DNA of 64,000 nucleotides from Paenibacillus tuaregi (GCF_900086655.1 NZ_LT575476.1:2163963-2227962); one strand, 5' to 3'. Positions 1 to 10,169 are shown, counted from the first letter of the stretch. The notes: generated by a model not told the origin, from the sequence alone. A program made the numbers and translations.

Positions 1-483
1 CTCGCGCGCCTGCAGCGCTCGCCGGTGCTGGTGCATCCGCGGCGGAGCCTGCTCCAGCACGCGGAGCGGCTCGACATGCTGAAGCACCGTCTCGCAAGCC
101 GCATGCACTCCCGTGCGCTGCTGACCAGCGAGCGCCGGGGCAGGCTGCATGCGAGGCTCCTGCGGTTCCATCCGCAGGAGCAGCTGCAGTACGCCGCGCG
201 GCGGCAGCAGGACGCCACGAAGGCGCTTCGCCAAGGGATGCTGGCGGTGCTGAAGGACCGCTCAGCCCAGCTCAGCGCCGGCGTCCGGCAGCTTGACGCC
301 CTCAGCCCGCTTAAGGTGATGGGCAGAGGCTACAGCCTGGTTTACGATGAACAAGGTAAGCGTTTGATTAAATCGCTCAACGATGTCCAGCCTGGAGATA
401 TGGTCAAGATCAAGGTTACCGACGGAGAGTTGGATTGTCAGGTATGGGGGATGCAGCGGGAAGGAGAAGATCGTGGAACTTAA
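1..483 (+). CDS. xseA: Exodeoxyribonuclease VII large subunit, C-terminal part (partial)
   Basis: The frame is open from the first base and ends at 483, so only about the last 160 residues are present. The visible part is a long, Arg/Leu/Gln-rich helical region followed by a short globular end (motif SPLKVMGRGYSLV) typical of the XseA C-terminus. XseA is the catalytic subunit of exonuclease VII, which degrades single-stranded DNA to oligonucleotides in the cytoplasm. The xseB gene starts 11 bases before the stop, the usual coupled arrangement. The catalytic core lies outside the window. The identity rests on the tail plus xseB next door. Confidence 0.9.
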   Translation, partial: LARLQRSPVLVHPRRSLLQHAERLDMLKHRLASRMHSRALLTSERRGRLHARLLRFHPQEQLQYAARRQQDATKALRQGMLAVLKDRSAQLSAGVRQLDALSPLKVMGRGYSLVYDEQGKRLIKSLNDVQPGDMVKIKVTDGELDCQVWGMQREGEDRGT

Positions 484-727
484 CAATGACATTAATTTTG
501 AAGAAGCAATGGAACAGCTGGAAGAGATCGTATCCCAGCTGGAGCATGGGGATGTGCCTTTAGAGAAAGCCATCGATCTGTTTCAGCGGGGAATGCAGCT
601 GTCCCAACTGTGCGGCCAGAAACTGGCGCAGGTGGAACGTAAAATAGAAATGATCGTAGAAACAGATGGGGAAGTCACCAAGAAGCCATTTGCAGCTCCA
701 GAAGAAAGCGGTGAACCTGTTGAATAA
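473..727 (+). CDS. xseB: Exodeoxyribonuclease VII small subunit
   Basis: An 84-residue acidic helical protein containing FEEAMEQLEEIVSQLEHGD and PLEKAIDLFQRG, the XseB signature. It is the non-catalytic subunit that assembles around XseA. The GTG start at 473 follows an AAGGAGA ribosome site inside the end of xseA. An upstream in-frame GTG at 383 lies within xseA and is not used here. The end overlaps the predicted ispA start, so xseA-xseB-ispA look translationally coupled, as in Bacillus. Confidence 0.93.
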   Translation: MELNNDINFEEAMEQLEEIVSQLEHGDVPLEKAIDLFQRGMQLSQLCGQKLAQVERKIEMIVETDGEVTKKPFAAPEESGEPVE

Positions 728-1622
728 GTCTTCTTTTGAAGCGTATATGAACGAAATCGGGAGACTCGTTAACCAAGGTCTGGAGCAGTCGATTCCGGGG
801 GATTGGAGCATTCCATCCTCTTTGCGGGAAGCGATGCATTACTCCCTTCTTGCCGGAGGCAAGCGGATACGGCCGCTGTTAGTCATTGCTGCGGCAGAGT
901 CGATGGGAGGAAGCCGGGAAGCGGCACTGCCTGTCGCCTGTGCTGTGGAAATGGTGCATACCTACTCCTTGATTCATGATGACCTTCCAGCCATGGACAA
1001 TGATGATTTCCGGCGCGGCAAGCCGACGAATCATAAAGTATTCGGAGAGGCAGCGGCGATCCTGGCTGGTGATGGTCTCCTCACCCATGCTTTTTACAGC
1101 ATTACGGAGGCAAGCCGGAAGTTCCATGTTCCTGCAGAGCAGACTTTGGCTATCGTAGAGGAGCTGTCCGTGTATGCGGGGCCAAAAGGCATGGTCGGCG
1201 GTCAAGCGGCGGACATGGAAGGGGAACAGGGGATTACGGACCTGGAACAGCTCAAGTACATTCATATGCACAAGACAGGAGATTTGATTGTATTCTCGCT
1301 CAAGGCCGGAGGACGGATCGCTTCAGCTTCGCAGGAGCAGCTCAGAGCCTTAGAAACGTTCGGGCGCAGCATCGGTTTGGCTTTTCAGATTCAAGATGAC
1401 ATTCTCGATCTGATTGGCAATGAGCAGAAGCTGGGTAAGAAGACACAAAGCGATGTGGCTATGAATAAAGTGACCTATCCCTATTTTATTGGGCTGGATG
1501 AGTCCAAGGCTGAAGTTGACCGGTTAACCAAGCTGGCTAAGGAAGCCGTTAGCGGAGGGGTTATTCCCAATCCGGAGAGGCTGCTTCAGATTGCTGAGTT
1601 TCTCCTGAACCGGGATCATTGA
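711..1622 (+). CDS. ispA: Farnesyl diphosphate synthase (polyprenyl synthase)
   Basis: A 303-residue class I trans-prenyltransferase that condenses IPP with DMAPP/GPP to farnesyl diphosphate. The GGKRIRP substrate-binding motif is near residue 50, the first aspartate-rich motif DDLPAMDNDD starts near residue 90 and the second, DDILD, is near 230. The GTG at 711 overlaps the end of xseB. The frame is open further upstream to 666, but that stretch is xseB sequence; an ATG at 747 is a possible alternative. dxs follows, so two isoprenoid steps are neighbours. Confidence 0.92.
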   Translation: MNLLNKSSFEAYMNEIGRLVNQGLEQSIPGDWSIPSSLREAMHYSLLAGGKRIRPLLVIAAAESMGGSREAALPVACAVEMVHTYSLIHDDLPAMDNDDFRRGKPTNHKVFGEAAAILAGDGLLTHAFYSITEASRKFHVPAEQTLAIVEELSVYAGPKGMVGGQAADMEGEQGITDLEQLKYIHMHKTGDLIVFSLKAGGRIASASQEQLRALETFGRSIGLAFQIQDDILDLIGNEQKLGKKTQSDVAMNKVTYPYFIGLDESKAEVDRLTKLAKEAVSGGVIPNPERLLQIAEFLLNRDH

Positions 1623-1689
1623 TAGAAGATTTAGGACGTTCAGATTAGTGTAAGCAGGCAGGGGATTATTGCAGCGCTTACTTTTGTGG

Positions 1690-1695
1690 TATAAT
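1690..1695 (+). promoter_or_regulatory. Extended -10 promoter ahead of dxs
   Basis: TATAAT preceded by TG and one base (TGGTATAAT) in the ispA-dxs gap. No good -35 is visible, which is compatible with an extended -10 promoter. It lies about 150 bases before dxs. The rest of the gap shows no other feature. Confidence 0.4.
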
Positions 1696-1850
1696 ATACA
1701 ACATTACGTGGATTGGCTAACAGATTTCATGGGCTTATGACCTGTTCTTCTTGTTAAATGGGCCATAATAATCCTATACGTTAATCCATTAAGAGCAGAG
1801 GAATCTGCACTACATCATGATAAATCCAATTAGGAAAGCGGGGAATTCAT

Positions 1851-3758
1851 GTGCTGCTTTCACAAATCCATGAACCCAATGACTTAAAAAAATATTCTGT
1901 TGAAGATCTCGGCCGGGTGGCCGCTGAAATCCGTCAGTTTCTAATTGAGAAGCTGTCCTCCACGGGTGGACATCTCGCGTCCAACCTGGGTGTGGTTGAG
2001 TTAACGCTTGCTCTTCACTATTGTTATAACAGCCCGAAGGACAAGTTTATATTTGATGTCGGTCATCAGGCGTATGTCCATAAGATGTTAACCGGGCGTA
2101 TGGATCAGTTCGATACGCTCCGCAAGTACAAGGGACTCTGCGGATTTGTTAAACGCAATGAGAGTGAACATGACGTGTGGGAAGCTGGCCACAGCAGCAC
2201 CTCCTTGTCTGCAGCAATGGGCATGGCCTTAGCCCGCGATCTCAAGGGTGAAACGAACAAAGTGGTAGCGATTATCGGGGACGGTGCTTTGACGGGCGGT
2301 ATGGCTTTTGAGGCCATGAACCATATCGGTCATGAGAAGAAGGACCTGATGGTGGTGCTTAATGATAATGAGATGTCCATTGCCCCCAATGTGGGAGCAA
2401 TGCACAATTATTTAAGCAAAATCCGTTCTGACAAGACCTATCTCAGAGCCAAGGATGAAGTGGAGCTGATCCTCAAGAAGATTCCGGCTATTGGTGACAA
2501 GCTTGCCAAGACTGCTGCGAACTTTAAGGACAGCTTGAAATATATGCTGATGAACGGTGTGCTGTTCGAGGAGCTGGGATTCACTTATCTCGGGCCTGTT
2601 GACGGTCATGATCTCCCTAAGTTGATCGAAGCGTTCAGGCAGGCTGACAATGTCACTGGACCGGTTCTGGTTCATGTGCTTACAACCAAAGGTAAAGGAT
2701 ATTCACCGGCCGAAGCGGATTCGCATAAATGGCACGGCATATCCCCGTACAAAATCGAGTCCGGTCAAGTGCTTAAAGCTGTTGGCAATCCGATGTACAC
2801 CGAGGTGTTTGGCGAGACTTTGATTGAGCTTGCTGAGCAGGACTCCCGTATCGTGGCGGTTACACCGGCTATGCCGGGTGGCTCGGGCCTGCTGAAATTT
2901 GCAGACCGGTTCCCGGACCGGATGATCGATGTGGGCATCGCAGAGCAGCATGCGGCCACCATGTGTGCGGCTCTGGCAATGGAAGGCTTAAAGCCGGTGT
3001 TTGCGGTTTATTCGACTTTTATGCAGAGGGCGTATGACCAGATTGTGCATGACATATGCCGCCACAATGCTAACGTAATGTTTGCGATAGACCGCGCCGG
3101 ATTTGTCGGTGCGGATGGCGAGACACATCAGGGCGTATTTGATATTGCGTTTATGCGGCATATCCCGAATATGGTCATGATGATGCCTAAGGATGAGAAT
3201 GAGCTCCGCCACATGATGAAGACTGCTCTGGACTACAATGAAGGTCCGATTGCTTACCGTTATCCTAGAACCAATGTACAAGGAGTTCATCTTGATAAGG
3301 AGCTGACTCCTATTCCGATTGGCACGTGGGAGAAAGTTCGGGAAGGGGAAGGCACAGCCATCATTGCTGTGGGTACGATGGTGCAGGTTGCCGAAGACGC
3401 AGCTGATGTGCTGAAACGTGAGGGTATCCAGGCGGCGGTTATTAATGCAAGGTTTATCAAGCCGCTTGATGAAGCTATGCTGCTCGAACTTGCAAGAACA
3501 CATGGTAAAATGATCGTGATCGAAGAGGCTTCAATCGCCGGAGGTCTCGGAAGTGCTATATTGGAATTTTACGCTGAGCACGGGATTTACGGTCTGGACA
3601 TCAGGCTGATGGGTGTTCCTGACCGGTTCATTGAACACGGCAGCATTAAGGAGCAGTGCCAGGAAGTCGGCCTTACGACGGAGGCGCTTGTTGAGCAAGT
3701 TCAGAAGCTGCGGAATGATCATCATTACGCATTTGGAAAGAAGACGCTGCCTTCATAG
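1851..3758 (+). CDS. dxs: 1-deoxy-D-xylulose-5-phosphate synthase
   Basis: A 635-residue thiamine-diphosphate enzyme that condenses pyruvate and glyceraldehyde 3-phosphate, the entry step of the MEP isoprenoid pathway. Visible signatures are [24 protein letters not shown], the TPP motif [30 protein letters not shown] and a C-terminal transketolase domain. The length is normal. The GTG start follows an AGGAAAGCGGGG purine tract; an ATG two bases earlier is out of frame. It is followed closely by tlyA. Confidence 0.96.
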   Translation: MLLSQIHEPNDLKKYSVEDLGRVAAEIRQFLIEKLSSTGGHLASNLGVVELTLALHYCYNSPKDKFIFDVGHQAYVHKMLTGRMDQFDTLRKYKGLCGFVKRNESEHDVWEAGHSSTSLSAAMGMALARDLKGETNKVVAIIGDGALTGGMAFEAMNHIGHEKKDLMVVLNDNEMSIAPNVGAMHNYLSKIRSDKTYLRAKDEVELILKKIPAIGDKLAKTAANFKDSLKYMLMNGVLFEELGFTYLGPVDGHDLPKLIEAFRQADNVTGPVLVHVLTTKGKGYSPAEADSHKWHGISPYKIESGQVLKAVGNPMYTEVFGETLIELAEQDSRIVAVTPAMPGGSGLLKFADRFPDRMIDVGIAEQHAATMCAALAMEGLKPVFAVYSTFMQRAYDQIVHDICRHNANVMFAIDRAGFVGADGETHQGVFDIAFMRHIPNMVMMMPKDENELRHMMKTALDYNEGPIAYRYPRTNVQGVHLDKELTPIPIGTWEKVREGEGTAIIAVGTMVQVAEDAADVLKREGIQAAVINARFIKPLDEAMLLELARTHGKMIVIEEASIAGGLGSAILEFYAEHGIYGLDIRLMGVPDRFIEHGSIKEQCQEVGLTTEALVEQVQKLRNDHHYAFGKKTLPS

Positions 3759-3797
3759 GCAGCTTCTTTCATTACGTCAAGAATACAGGGGATGAGT

Positions 3798-4640
3798 ATG
3801 GCTGGTGCTAAGGAACGAATTGACGTTCTGCTCGTAGAGCAAGGTTTTTTTGAAAGCAGGGAAAAGGCCAAGGCCGCCATTATGGCGGGTCTGGTATACG
3901 GGGATACGGAGCGGATCGAGAAGGCCGGAACCAAAATCCCTCGGGAGACACAGCTCACCGTTAAAGGTGCTATTCATCCTTATGTCAGCCGCGGAGGGCT
4001 GAAGCTGGCTAAGGCGATTCAGGTGTTTGGGCTGGACATGAGAGAGAGGGTTATGCTGGATATTGGGGCTTCCACCGGTGGTTTCACAGATTGTGCGCTC
4101 CAGAACGGGGCCTCATATGTGTATGCAATCGATGTCGGTTATAATCAGCTGGATTGGTCCCTGCGTAATGATGAGCGGGTTAATGTGAAGGAACGCATGA
4201 ATTTCAGGTATATGACCCCGGAGGACTTGGACGGGCCGGCACCTGATTTTGCCAGTATTGATGTGTCCTTTATTTCTTTGAAGCTAATTCTGCCGCCGTT
4301 AAAGGCTCTTCTGAAGAAGCCGGCGGACATTGCAGCATTGATCAAGCCCCAATTCGAAGCTGGACGGGAAAAGGTGCCGAAGACAGGTGTAGTCCGCGAA
4401 CCAAAGGTTCATGAAGAAGTCCTTGAGCAGGTTTTGACTTTCGCTGCTGAGGAAGGATACCTTATTCAGGGGCTTACGTTCTCGCCCATCACAGGCGGGG
4501 AGGGGAACATTGAATTCCTGGTCCATCTTCGGTTGGAGGACGAGCCGCAGGGCGATTCCTTGGGCAAGCAGGATGAGATTATCCAACTGGTGCGGAATGT
4601 GGTTCAGGAAGCATCAGCCACGTTTACAGGCCACAAGTGA
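3798..4640 (+). CDS. tlyA: TlyA-family rRNA 2'-O-methyltransferase (YqxC)
   Basis: A 280-residue protein with an N-terminal S4 RNA-binding domain (RIDVLLVEQGFFESREKAKAAI) and an FtsJ/RrmJ-like SAM methyltransferase domain (LDIGASTGGFTDCALQNGA for SAM binding, then ASIDVSFISL and LIKPQFE). Family members methylate ribose in 16S and 23S rRNA. An in-frame ATG at 3792 is too close to the AGGGG ribosome site, so the ATG at 3798 is preferred. The order dxs-tlyA-argR-recN is conserved in bacilli. Substrate specificity cannot be read here. Confidence 0.9.
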   Translation: MAGAKERIDVLLVEQGFFESREKAKAAIMAGLVYGDTERIEKAGTKIPRETQLTVKGAIHPYVSRGGLKLAKAIQVFGLDMRERVMLDIGASTGGFTDCALQNGASYVYAIDVGYNQLDWSLRNDERVNVKERMNFRYMTPEDLDGPAPDFASIDVSFISLKLILPPLKALLKKPADIAALIKPQFEAGREKVPKTGVVREPKVHEEVLEQVLTFAAEEGYLIQGLTFSPITGGEGNIEFLVHLRLEDEPQGDSLGKQDEIIQLVRNVVQEASATFTGHK

Positions 4641-4645
4641 AGAAG

Positions 4646-4672
4646 AGCCGCTGACCCCAGCGGCTTTTTTTT
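4646..4672 (+). terminator. Intrinsic terminator after tlyA
   Basis: An 8-bp stem AGCCGCTG/CAGCGGCT with a 4-base loop, followed directly by a run of T, just after the tlyA stop. Confidence 0.9.
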
Positions 4673-4676
4673 GGGA

Positions 4677-4706
4677 TTGATACTTGTTTAATGTATCTTG
4701 TATAAT
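4677..4706 (+). promoter_or_regulatory. Sigma-A promoter for the 4805-argR-recN group
   Basis: TTGATA and TATAAT separated by 18 bases, immediately after the tlyA terminator and about 100 bases before the next gene. Confidence 0.65.
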
Positions 4707-4804
4707 GGGAACAAGTGTTTTGTTTTCGGATTTTGTCCTCATAATTATGGCTACAAGACAGGAGCCAGTCCCAGGGATGTCGAATAGACATCCTGAGGTG
4801 ATGA

Positions 4805-5266
4805 GTGAATATGCAGGTTGACGGATATTTAATGGTTATAATCACCGTTTTGCTGTTGTTCCTGTTTTACCGTGGTATTCAATCATGGCTCCGCAAACCT
4901 GCCGTGTTAAGACGCGGTTTACGGTTTGAACTGAATGAGGAGATAGAGGATCACCCGGCCGTTGACTTGTTAAAGTCGGCAGGGTATGAGGTCATCAGCG
5001 GCAAACTTAAGGTTCCGCTAACCTTTAAAGTCAACCGGATGGAGCTTCACAGCCGGCTCTTTATTGATTATGTTGTAGTCCAAGGCGAGGAGTTGTTCCT
5101 TGTCCGTTTGGAGCGGCCCAGGCAGCCTGTTGATTGGACAGGGAGCGGGGTTCGGAAGGAGCTGCTCCCATTTCTTTTGTTGTATCCGGATTGTTCAGGT
5201 TTATTATATATTGATGCCGACTATAGTGAGATTAAAGTCATCGTGCTGGACTCTGATGATGAATAA
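4805..5266 (+). CDS. Hypothetical membrane-anchored protein between tlyA and argR
   Basis: A 153-residue protein with one N-terminal hydrophobic segment (about residues 7-23, [17 protein letters not shown]) and then a soluble domain with alternating charged and beta-like stretches. I do not recognise a family. It sits between tlyA and argR, where Bacillus subtilis has no gene. The ribosome site GAGGTGAT precedes a GTG at 4805; an ATG at 4811 is an equally possible start. It has its own promoter and a short gap to argR, suggesting co-transcription. Function unknown. Confidence 0.7.
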   Translation: MNMQVDGYLMVIITVLLLFLFYRGIQSWLRKPAVLRRGLRFELNEEIEDHPAVDLLKSAGYEVISGKLKVPLTFKVNRMELHSRLFIDYVVVQGEELFLVRLERPRQPVDWTGSGVRKELLPFLLLYPDCSGLLYIDADYSEIKVIVLDSDDE

Positions 5267-5295
5267 GCCGATTACTAGGCATGACGGAGGAATTT

Positions 5296-5745
5296 ATGAA
5301 GGGTCAAAGACATATTAAGATTCGTGAAATTATTTCCAGTCAGGAAATCGAAACTCAGGACGAGCTGGTTGAGGCACTAAGGGATGCAGGCTATCAAGTC
5401 ACACAGGCCACAGTTTCCAGAGATATTAAGGAGCTGCTGCTGATTAAGGTCCCTATGGACGATGGGCGTTACAAGTACTCGCTTCCGATCGACCAGAGGG
5501 CCAATCCGATCCAGAAGCTAAAGCGTTATTTGGTTGACAGCTTTGTACATATCGATCATGCGGGGAATTTGGTTGTTATGAAATGTTTACCGGGTACAGC
5601 CAATTCAGTCGCCGTGCTGATTGATAATATGGAGTGGCCGGAAATTCTCGGTACCATATGCGGGGATGATACCATTCTGATTATTTGCCGAACTGAGGAG
5701 AACAGCAAATCCATGATTAATCAAATTATGAGTTTTATTTCTTAA
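5296..5745 (+). CDS. argR: Arginine repressor ArgR/AhrC
   Basis: 149 residues, the same length as B. subtilis AhrC. The N-terminal winged helix includes [27 protein letters not shown], the ArgR DNA-binding signature, and the C-terminal hexamerisation and arginine-binding domain includes [28 protein letters not shown]. With arginine it represses biosynthesis and activates catabolism. The ATG at 5296 lies 5 bases after a GGAGG; the upstream ATG at 5281 has no such site. It lies just before recN, as in other Bacillales. Confidence 0.95.
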   Translation: MKGQRHIKIREIISSQEIETQDELVEALRDAGYQVTQATVSRDIKELLLIKVPMDDGRYKYSLPIDQRANPIQKLKRYLVDSFVHIDHAGNLVVMKCLPGTANSVAVLIDNMEWPEILGTICGDDTILIICRTEENSKSMINQIMSFIS

Positions 5746-5766
5746 GAGGCGGACGGAGGTGCGCTA

Positions 5767-7485
5767 ATGTTAGCTCATTTATCAATTAGAAATCTGGCTG
5801 TGGTGGAGTCGGTGGATGTTACCTTCCATGAAGGGTTCCATGTGCTTACCGGGGAGACGGGAGCCGGAAAATCCATTATCATTGACGCGCTCGGTTTTAT
5901 TGCCGGGGGCAGGGGCTCTGCGGATCTGATCCGTTACGGTTGCGATAAAGCTGAAATCGAGGCTTCGTTCGATCTGCGGCCTGCACATCCGGTATGGAAC
6001 ACGCTTGAAGGATACGGCATTCACGCCGATCCGGCTGAATCCCTGATTATCCGAAGAGAGATCAGCATCCAAGGCAAAAGCGTTTCAAGAGTTAATGGTC
6101 AAATGGTGAACTTAAGCATGCTTAGGGAAGTGGGCGATCAGCTCATCAACATCCATGGCCAGCATGAGCACCAGACGCTGCTCCGTCCCGAAAGACACTT
6201 ACACCTGCTTGACGCCTATGGGGCCGCAGTCCTTGCGCCACTCAAATCCAAGTATCAGATGACGTATTCCGCATTTGTTAAAGTGGAGAAGGAGTGGAAT
6301 GAGCTTCAGAAAACAAGTCAGCAGACGTTTCAAATGCTGGATATGTACCGGTATCAGCTGGAGGAAATAGCTGCCGCTAAGCTTAAAGTTGGTGAAGATG
6401 AATTACTTGCCGATGAAAAGGTCAAGCTATCCCATAGTGAGAAAATGATGGATTCCATTTCCGGTGCTTATGAACTGCTCTACGGCTCTCAAGGGATGGA
6501 GGCGGTAGCCAAGGCCATCTCCCTCTTTGAGGATATTGTGGACTATGATCATAAAGGCATTCAGCCTATACTCGAGCAGCTGCAGTCTGCGTATTACCAG
6601 CTGGAGGACGCGTCTTTTGCACTTCGCAGCTACCGGGATGGCATTGAAGTGAATCCGGGCCGGCTGGATGAGGTACAGGAAAGACTGGACTTTATCTCCT
6701 CCCTAAAGAGAAAGTATGGGGAGAGCATTGAGCGTATCTTGGCTTACCACGATCAGATCAAGCTGGAGACAGATACGCTGGAGAACAAAGATGAAATTAT
6801 GGAACAACTGAAGGAGAAGAGGGAGAAGCTGCTTGCCCAGCTTCTTGAAGAAGGGGAAGAACTGAGTCAGGCGCGACGCCAGTGTGCTGAGGATCTGGCT
6901 GCCCAGATCGAAGGGGAGCTTAAAGATCTTCAGATGGGCAGAACATCTCTTGAAGTGAAGCTTGGTCGCTTGGAAGATCCATCGGGTGTGGAATGGAAAG
7001 GCAAGCGGATCAGGCTTAGCAGGCAGGGCTTGGACACTGCGGAATTCCTGATTTCCCCTAACCCGGGGGAACCGCTAAGGCCGCTGAGCAAGATTGCTTC
7101 TGGTGGTGAGCTGTCGCGTATGATGCTTGCGCTGAAGAGTATTTTTGCAAGGCATGATGAAGTTCCCGTGCTTATATTTGACGAGGTGGATACAGGGGTA
7201 AGTGGACGTGCTGCCCAGTCGATCGCTGAGAAGCTGTACAAGCTGTCTGCTTCTTGCCAGGTGTTCTCGATCACCCACCTGCCACAGGTTGCCTGTATGG
7301 CCGACAACCAATATTTGATCGAGAAGACGGTTCATGACGGCAGGACCATGACCCAAGTTGAGGCGTTGTCAGAGGAAGGACGGGTGAAAGAACTCGCCCG
7401 TATGCTTGGAGGCGTGGAAATTACGGAGAAGACCCTTCATCATGCTCAGGAAATGCTCGGCCTGGCTAAGGCCCAGAAAGCGTAA
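5767..7485 (+). CDS. recN: DNA repair protein RecN
   Basis: A 572-residue SMC-like ATPase of double-strand-break repair. The Walker A motif GETGAGKS is near residue 30, central coiled-coil arms span roughly 150-380, and the C-terminal ATPase half has the signature SGGELSRMMLALK, Walker B VLIFDEVDTGVSG and HLPQVA. Family length is normal. The ribosome site GGAGGTG precedes the ATG. It follows argR by 21 bases and is probably co-transcribed with it. Confidence 0.96.
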   Translation: MLAHLSIRNLAVVESVDVTFHEGFHVLTGETGAGKSIIIDALGFIAGGRGSADLIRYGCDKAEIEASFDLRPAHPVWNTLEGYGIHADPAESLIIRREISIQGKSVSRVNGQMVNLSMLREVGDQLINIHGQHEHQTLLRPERHLHLLDAYGAAVLAPLKSKYQMTYSAFVKVEKEWNELQKTSQQTFQMLDMYRYQLEEIAAAKLKVGEDELLADEKVKLSHSEKMMDSISGAYELLYGSQGMEAVAKAISLFEDIVDYDHKGIQPILEQLQSAYYQLEDASFALRSYRDGIEVNPGRLDEVQERLDFISSLKRKYGESIERILAYHDQIKLETDTLENKDEIMEQLKEKREKLLAQLLEEGEELSQARRQCAEDLAAQIEGELKDLQMGRTSLEVKLGRLEDPSGVEWKGKRIRLSRQGLDTAEFLISPNPGEPLRPLSKIASGGELSRMMLALKSIFARHDEVPVLIFDEVDTGVSGRAAQSIAEKLYKLSASCQVFSITHLPQVACMADNQYLIEKTVHDGRTMTQVEALSEEGRVKELARMLGGVEITEKTLHHAQEMLGLAKAQKA

Positions 7486-7606
7486 TGCTGTAAGTGCGGA
7501 GTAATGATTGACAGTAATAAATGGCCTGCTCGGGGGTATCTTATAGGTACGCAATTGGCGACCACCTTTTCGTCAAGCGAAAGAAGCTAAGGGAGCGTGA
7601 CAGCCA

Positions 7607-8953
7607 TTGAACCCGAACCTCAGGAAGAGATTGCTCGGCCTTTTATTTGCTTTCTTCTTTTGTTTCCTTGGGACGGCCGCAGCCGGTGAGATCGGCAACC
7701 CTCTAATGCCTAATGAGCTGAGGCTCTTTGAAGGGGAACAGGCCCGAATTGAATCAGCGCTTCCGGTTCAAGCACAGGTCAGTGTTGACCGCCCGGATGT
7801 TGTGCAGCTTAAGGGCGGAGGCTCCAGCCGGATGGGAGCAAATGCGGATTTTGGCAAAGGAAAACCACTGCTGCTCAGTTCCCAATCTGCCGGAGAAGCC
7901 CATCTGCGTATGAAATTATTCGGTCAAATTCCTCTCAAAACCGTAAAGGTGAATGTTATCCCCGATTTAAAGGTGATCCCTGGCGGGCAGACGATTGGCG
8001 TGAAATTGAAATCATCAGGAATACTCGTGGTTGGACATCATTTGGTCAGCTCGCCCGGTGAAACGAAACAATCCCCTGGTGAAAAAGCCGGATTGAAGCT
8101 CGGAGACCGCATTACCCATCTTAATGGAATTCAGCTCAAAGACGTGCGGGATGTTGCGTCTATCGTAGACCAGGCAGGCAAGCAAAAGAAACCGATTGAG
8201 GTTACTTACAAGCGGGGTGACCGTGTCTACACAACGTCGCTGTCTCCCGCGTATGATGAGCAGGACAAAACCTGGCGGATGGGTCTATATATTCGTGATT
8301 CCGCCGCAGGGGTTGGAACCCTAACTTTCTATGCTCCTGAGCAGGGGGTGTACGGAGCTTTAGGCCATGTCATTACAGACATGAACACACAGACGCCGAT
8401 TGTTGTGGGAAGCGGACACATCGTTGAGTCCAGTGTCACTTCAATCTCCAAGAGTGAAAGTGGTGAGCCTGGAGAGAAGAGGGCACATTTCCTGAAAGAG
8501 GGCCGGGTTTTGGGAACCATTGAGCAGAACACGGACTTTGGGATTTTCGGCAAAATGTCTCTAAATCCAGAGCACGGCCTGTACGGAGAGCCGATACCCG
8601 TCGCTTTCGCAGAGCATGTCAAAGAAGGCCCTGCTGAAATACTAACCGTGGTCAATGGTCAGAAGGTGGAGAGGTACACTATTGAAATTGTTCACGTCTC
8701 TACTCAGAATGTACCTCAAACCAAAGGCATGGTCATACGCATTACCGATCCAAGACTTGTGAGCAAGACTGGCGGGATTGTTCAAGGCATGAGCGGCAGC
8801 CCTATTATTCAGAATGGCAAGCTTATTGGTGCAGTGACGCACGTATTTGTGAATGACCCGAAATCAGGTTATGGATGTTTTATTGAATGGATGCTTCAAG
8901 ACGCCGGTGTGATGCTGAAGCCGGGGCAAAACAAAAATCTTAAGGCCAGCTAG
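7607..8953 (+). CDS. spoIVB: SpoIVB serine peptidase (stage IV sporulation protein B)
   Basis: A 448-residue S55-family peptidase that is secreted from the forespore and triggers pro-sigma-K processing. It has an N-terminal hydrophobic segment (LLGLLFAFFFCFLGTAAAG), a PDZ domain (about residues 140-215, with SPGEKAGLKLGDRITHLNG) and a peptidase domain with the His in GALGHVITD and the Ser in IVQGMSGSPIIQ. The start is a TTG after AAGGGAGCG. The recN-spoIVB-spo0A order is conserved. The stop codon lies inside the terminator hairpin. Confidence 0.95.
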   Translation: MNPNLRKRLLGLLFAFFFCFLGTAAAGEIGNPLMPNELRLFEGEQARIESALPVQAQVSVDRPDVVQLKGGGSSRMGANADFGKGKPLLLSSQSAGEAHLRMKLFGQIPLKTVKVNVIPDLKVIPGGQTIGVKLKSSGILVVGHHLVSSPGETKQSPGEKAGLKLGDRITHLNGIQLKDVRDVASIVDQAGKQKKPIEVTYKRGDRVYTTSLSPAYDEQDKTWRMGLYIRDSAAGVGTLTFYAPEQGVYGALGHVITDMNTQTPIVVGSGHIVESSVTSISKSESGEPGEKRAHFLKEGRVLGTIEQNTDFGIFGKMSLNPEHGLYGEPIPVAFAEHVKEGPAEILTVVNGQKVERYTIEIVHVSTQNVPQTKGMVIRITDPRLVSKTGGIVQGMSGSPIIQNGKLIGAVTHVFVNDPKSGYGCFIEWMLQDAGVMLKPGQNKNLKAS

Positions 8954-8970
8954 CGCCTTAAGATTTTTTT
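8933..8970 (+). terminator. Terminator overlapping the spoIVB stop codon
   Basis: The stem AAAAATCTTAAGGC pairs with GCCTTAAGATTTTT. The loop contains the spoIVB stop and a T run follows. Confidence 0.85.
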
Positions 8971-9086
8971 GTCGAATAAACAAATTTCCAGTCATGTTGT
9001 GTAGCAAATAATTTATTATAAACTACGTGTTAAAAAAAATAAAGAAAAATAATTTTCGACGCAGGGATTCAGATCTTTGTGTCGAA
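8970..9086 (+). promoter_or_regulatory. Spo0A-box-containing control region of spo0A
   Basis: Two exact TGTCGAA 0A boxes lie at 8970-8976 and 9080-9086, and an inverted near match TTCGACG at 9054-9060. This is the expected autoregulation architecture for spo0A in bacilli. The stretch is very AT-rich. I could not assign a convincing sigma-H promoter. Confidence 0.6.
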
Positions 9087-9152
9087 TCCATATATTAGGA
9101 CATGAGAATGCAACCGACATAAATACTTAATATCTGAAGGAGGACATGGAAA

Positions 9153-9971
9153 TTGCAAAACATTGAGGTATTGTTAGCGGATGATAATCGGGAATTTACA
9201 AATTTATTAGCAGAGTACATTTCAGGTCAAGATGATATGAATGTTACGGGCATCGCTTACAACGGCGAAGAGGCCCTGCAAATGATCGAGAACGGCTCTA
9301 AAGTTCCTGATGTGCTGATTCTTGATATCATTATGCCTCATCTGGATGGTCTCGGCGTGTTGGAACGCCTTCGTGATATGAATTTATCACCACAGCCTAA
9401 GGTCATCATGCTGACGGCCTTCGGACAAGAGAACATAACTCAGCGTGCGGTTCAGCTTGGTGCTTCTTATTACATCCTTAAGCCGTTTGATATGGAGGTT
9501 CTCGCTAACCGTATTCGTCAGCTCGTAGGTGCTCCTTCTCAATCCAGCAGTTCCGGTCAGATTTCTGCATCGTCGTCCTCCTTGTTTAAATCCAATGTTG
9601 TGCCTATGGCCAAGGGCAAGAATCTGGATGCGAATATTACCTCGATCATACATGAAATCGGTGTGCCTGCGCATATTAAGGGATATCAATACCTGCGTGA
9701 AGCCATCACCATGGTGTACAACAATATCGAAATTCTTGGGGCGATCACCAAGACGCTGTATCCAGCCATTGCAGAGAAGTTCAAAACAACTCCTTCTCGG
9801 GTGGAACGTGCGATTCGCCACGCCATTGAGGTTGCTTGGACCCGCGGTAACATTGACTCCATCAGCCACCTGTTCGGCTACACGATCAACATCAGCAAGT
9901 CAAAGCCGACGAATAGCGAGTTCATCGCGATGGTTGCAGATAAGCTGCGGATTGAGCATAAGGTTAGCTGA
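9153..9971 (+). CDS. spo0A: Sporulation master regulator Spo0A
   Basis: A 272-residue response regulator. The receiver domain carries the acidic pair at residues 10-11, the phospho-acceptor Asp58 ([13 protein letters not shown]) and the conserved lysine in ILKPFD. A Ser-rich linker (about 125-145) leads to the Spo0A-specific C-terminal DNA-binding domain with [19 protein letters not shown]. It receives phosphate from Spo0B, binds 0A boxes and commits the cell to sporulation. The TTG start follows a strong GAAGGAGG. The gene is monocistronic, between the spoIVB terminator and its own. Confidence 0.97.
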   Translation: MQNIEVLLADDNREFTNLLAEYISGQDDMNVTGIAYNGEEALQMIENGSKVPDVLILDIIMPHLDGLGVLERLRDMNLSPQPKVIMLTAFGQENITQRAVQLGASYYILKPFDMEVLANRIRQLVGAPSQSSSSGQISASSSSLFKSNVVPMAKGKNLDANITSIIHEIGVPAHIKGYQYLREAITMVYNNIEILGAITKTLYPAIAEKFKTTPSRVERAIRHAIEVAWTRGNIDSISHLFGYTINISKSKPTNSEFIAMVADKLRIEHKVS

Positions 9972-10127
9972 AAGGGTTAGGAGCAGTGAGTTGTCAATCC
10001 AGTCTTTAAAACCTAGAAGAATTAGTCCGTTAATCCGCATGACAAGCTTCTCAACTTCGTTCATCCTTAACTAGAATTAGGAATATCAAAGTTTTATCAA
10101 ATGGTAATCCTAGTTATGTTACATGAA

Positions 10128-10169
10128 AATAAAACCTGGCTCCCTTCTTAGGGGATGCCAGGTTTTATT
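10128..10169 (+). terminator. Terminator after spo0A
   Basis: AATAAAACCTGGC pairs with GCCAGGTTTTATT, so it can act in either direction. The remaining gap from 9972 to 10343 holds only a possible extended -10 TGGTATAAT (TATAAT at 10289-10294) for the next gene. Confidence 0.85.

Noticed and set aside
9387..9869. 160-codon minus-strand frame inside spo0A
   Set aside because: A shadow of spo0A, with His/Arg-rich low-quality composition and no ribosome site.
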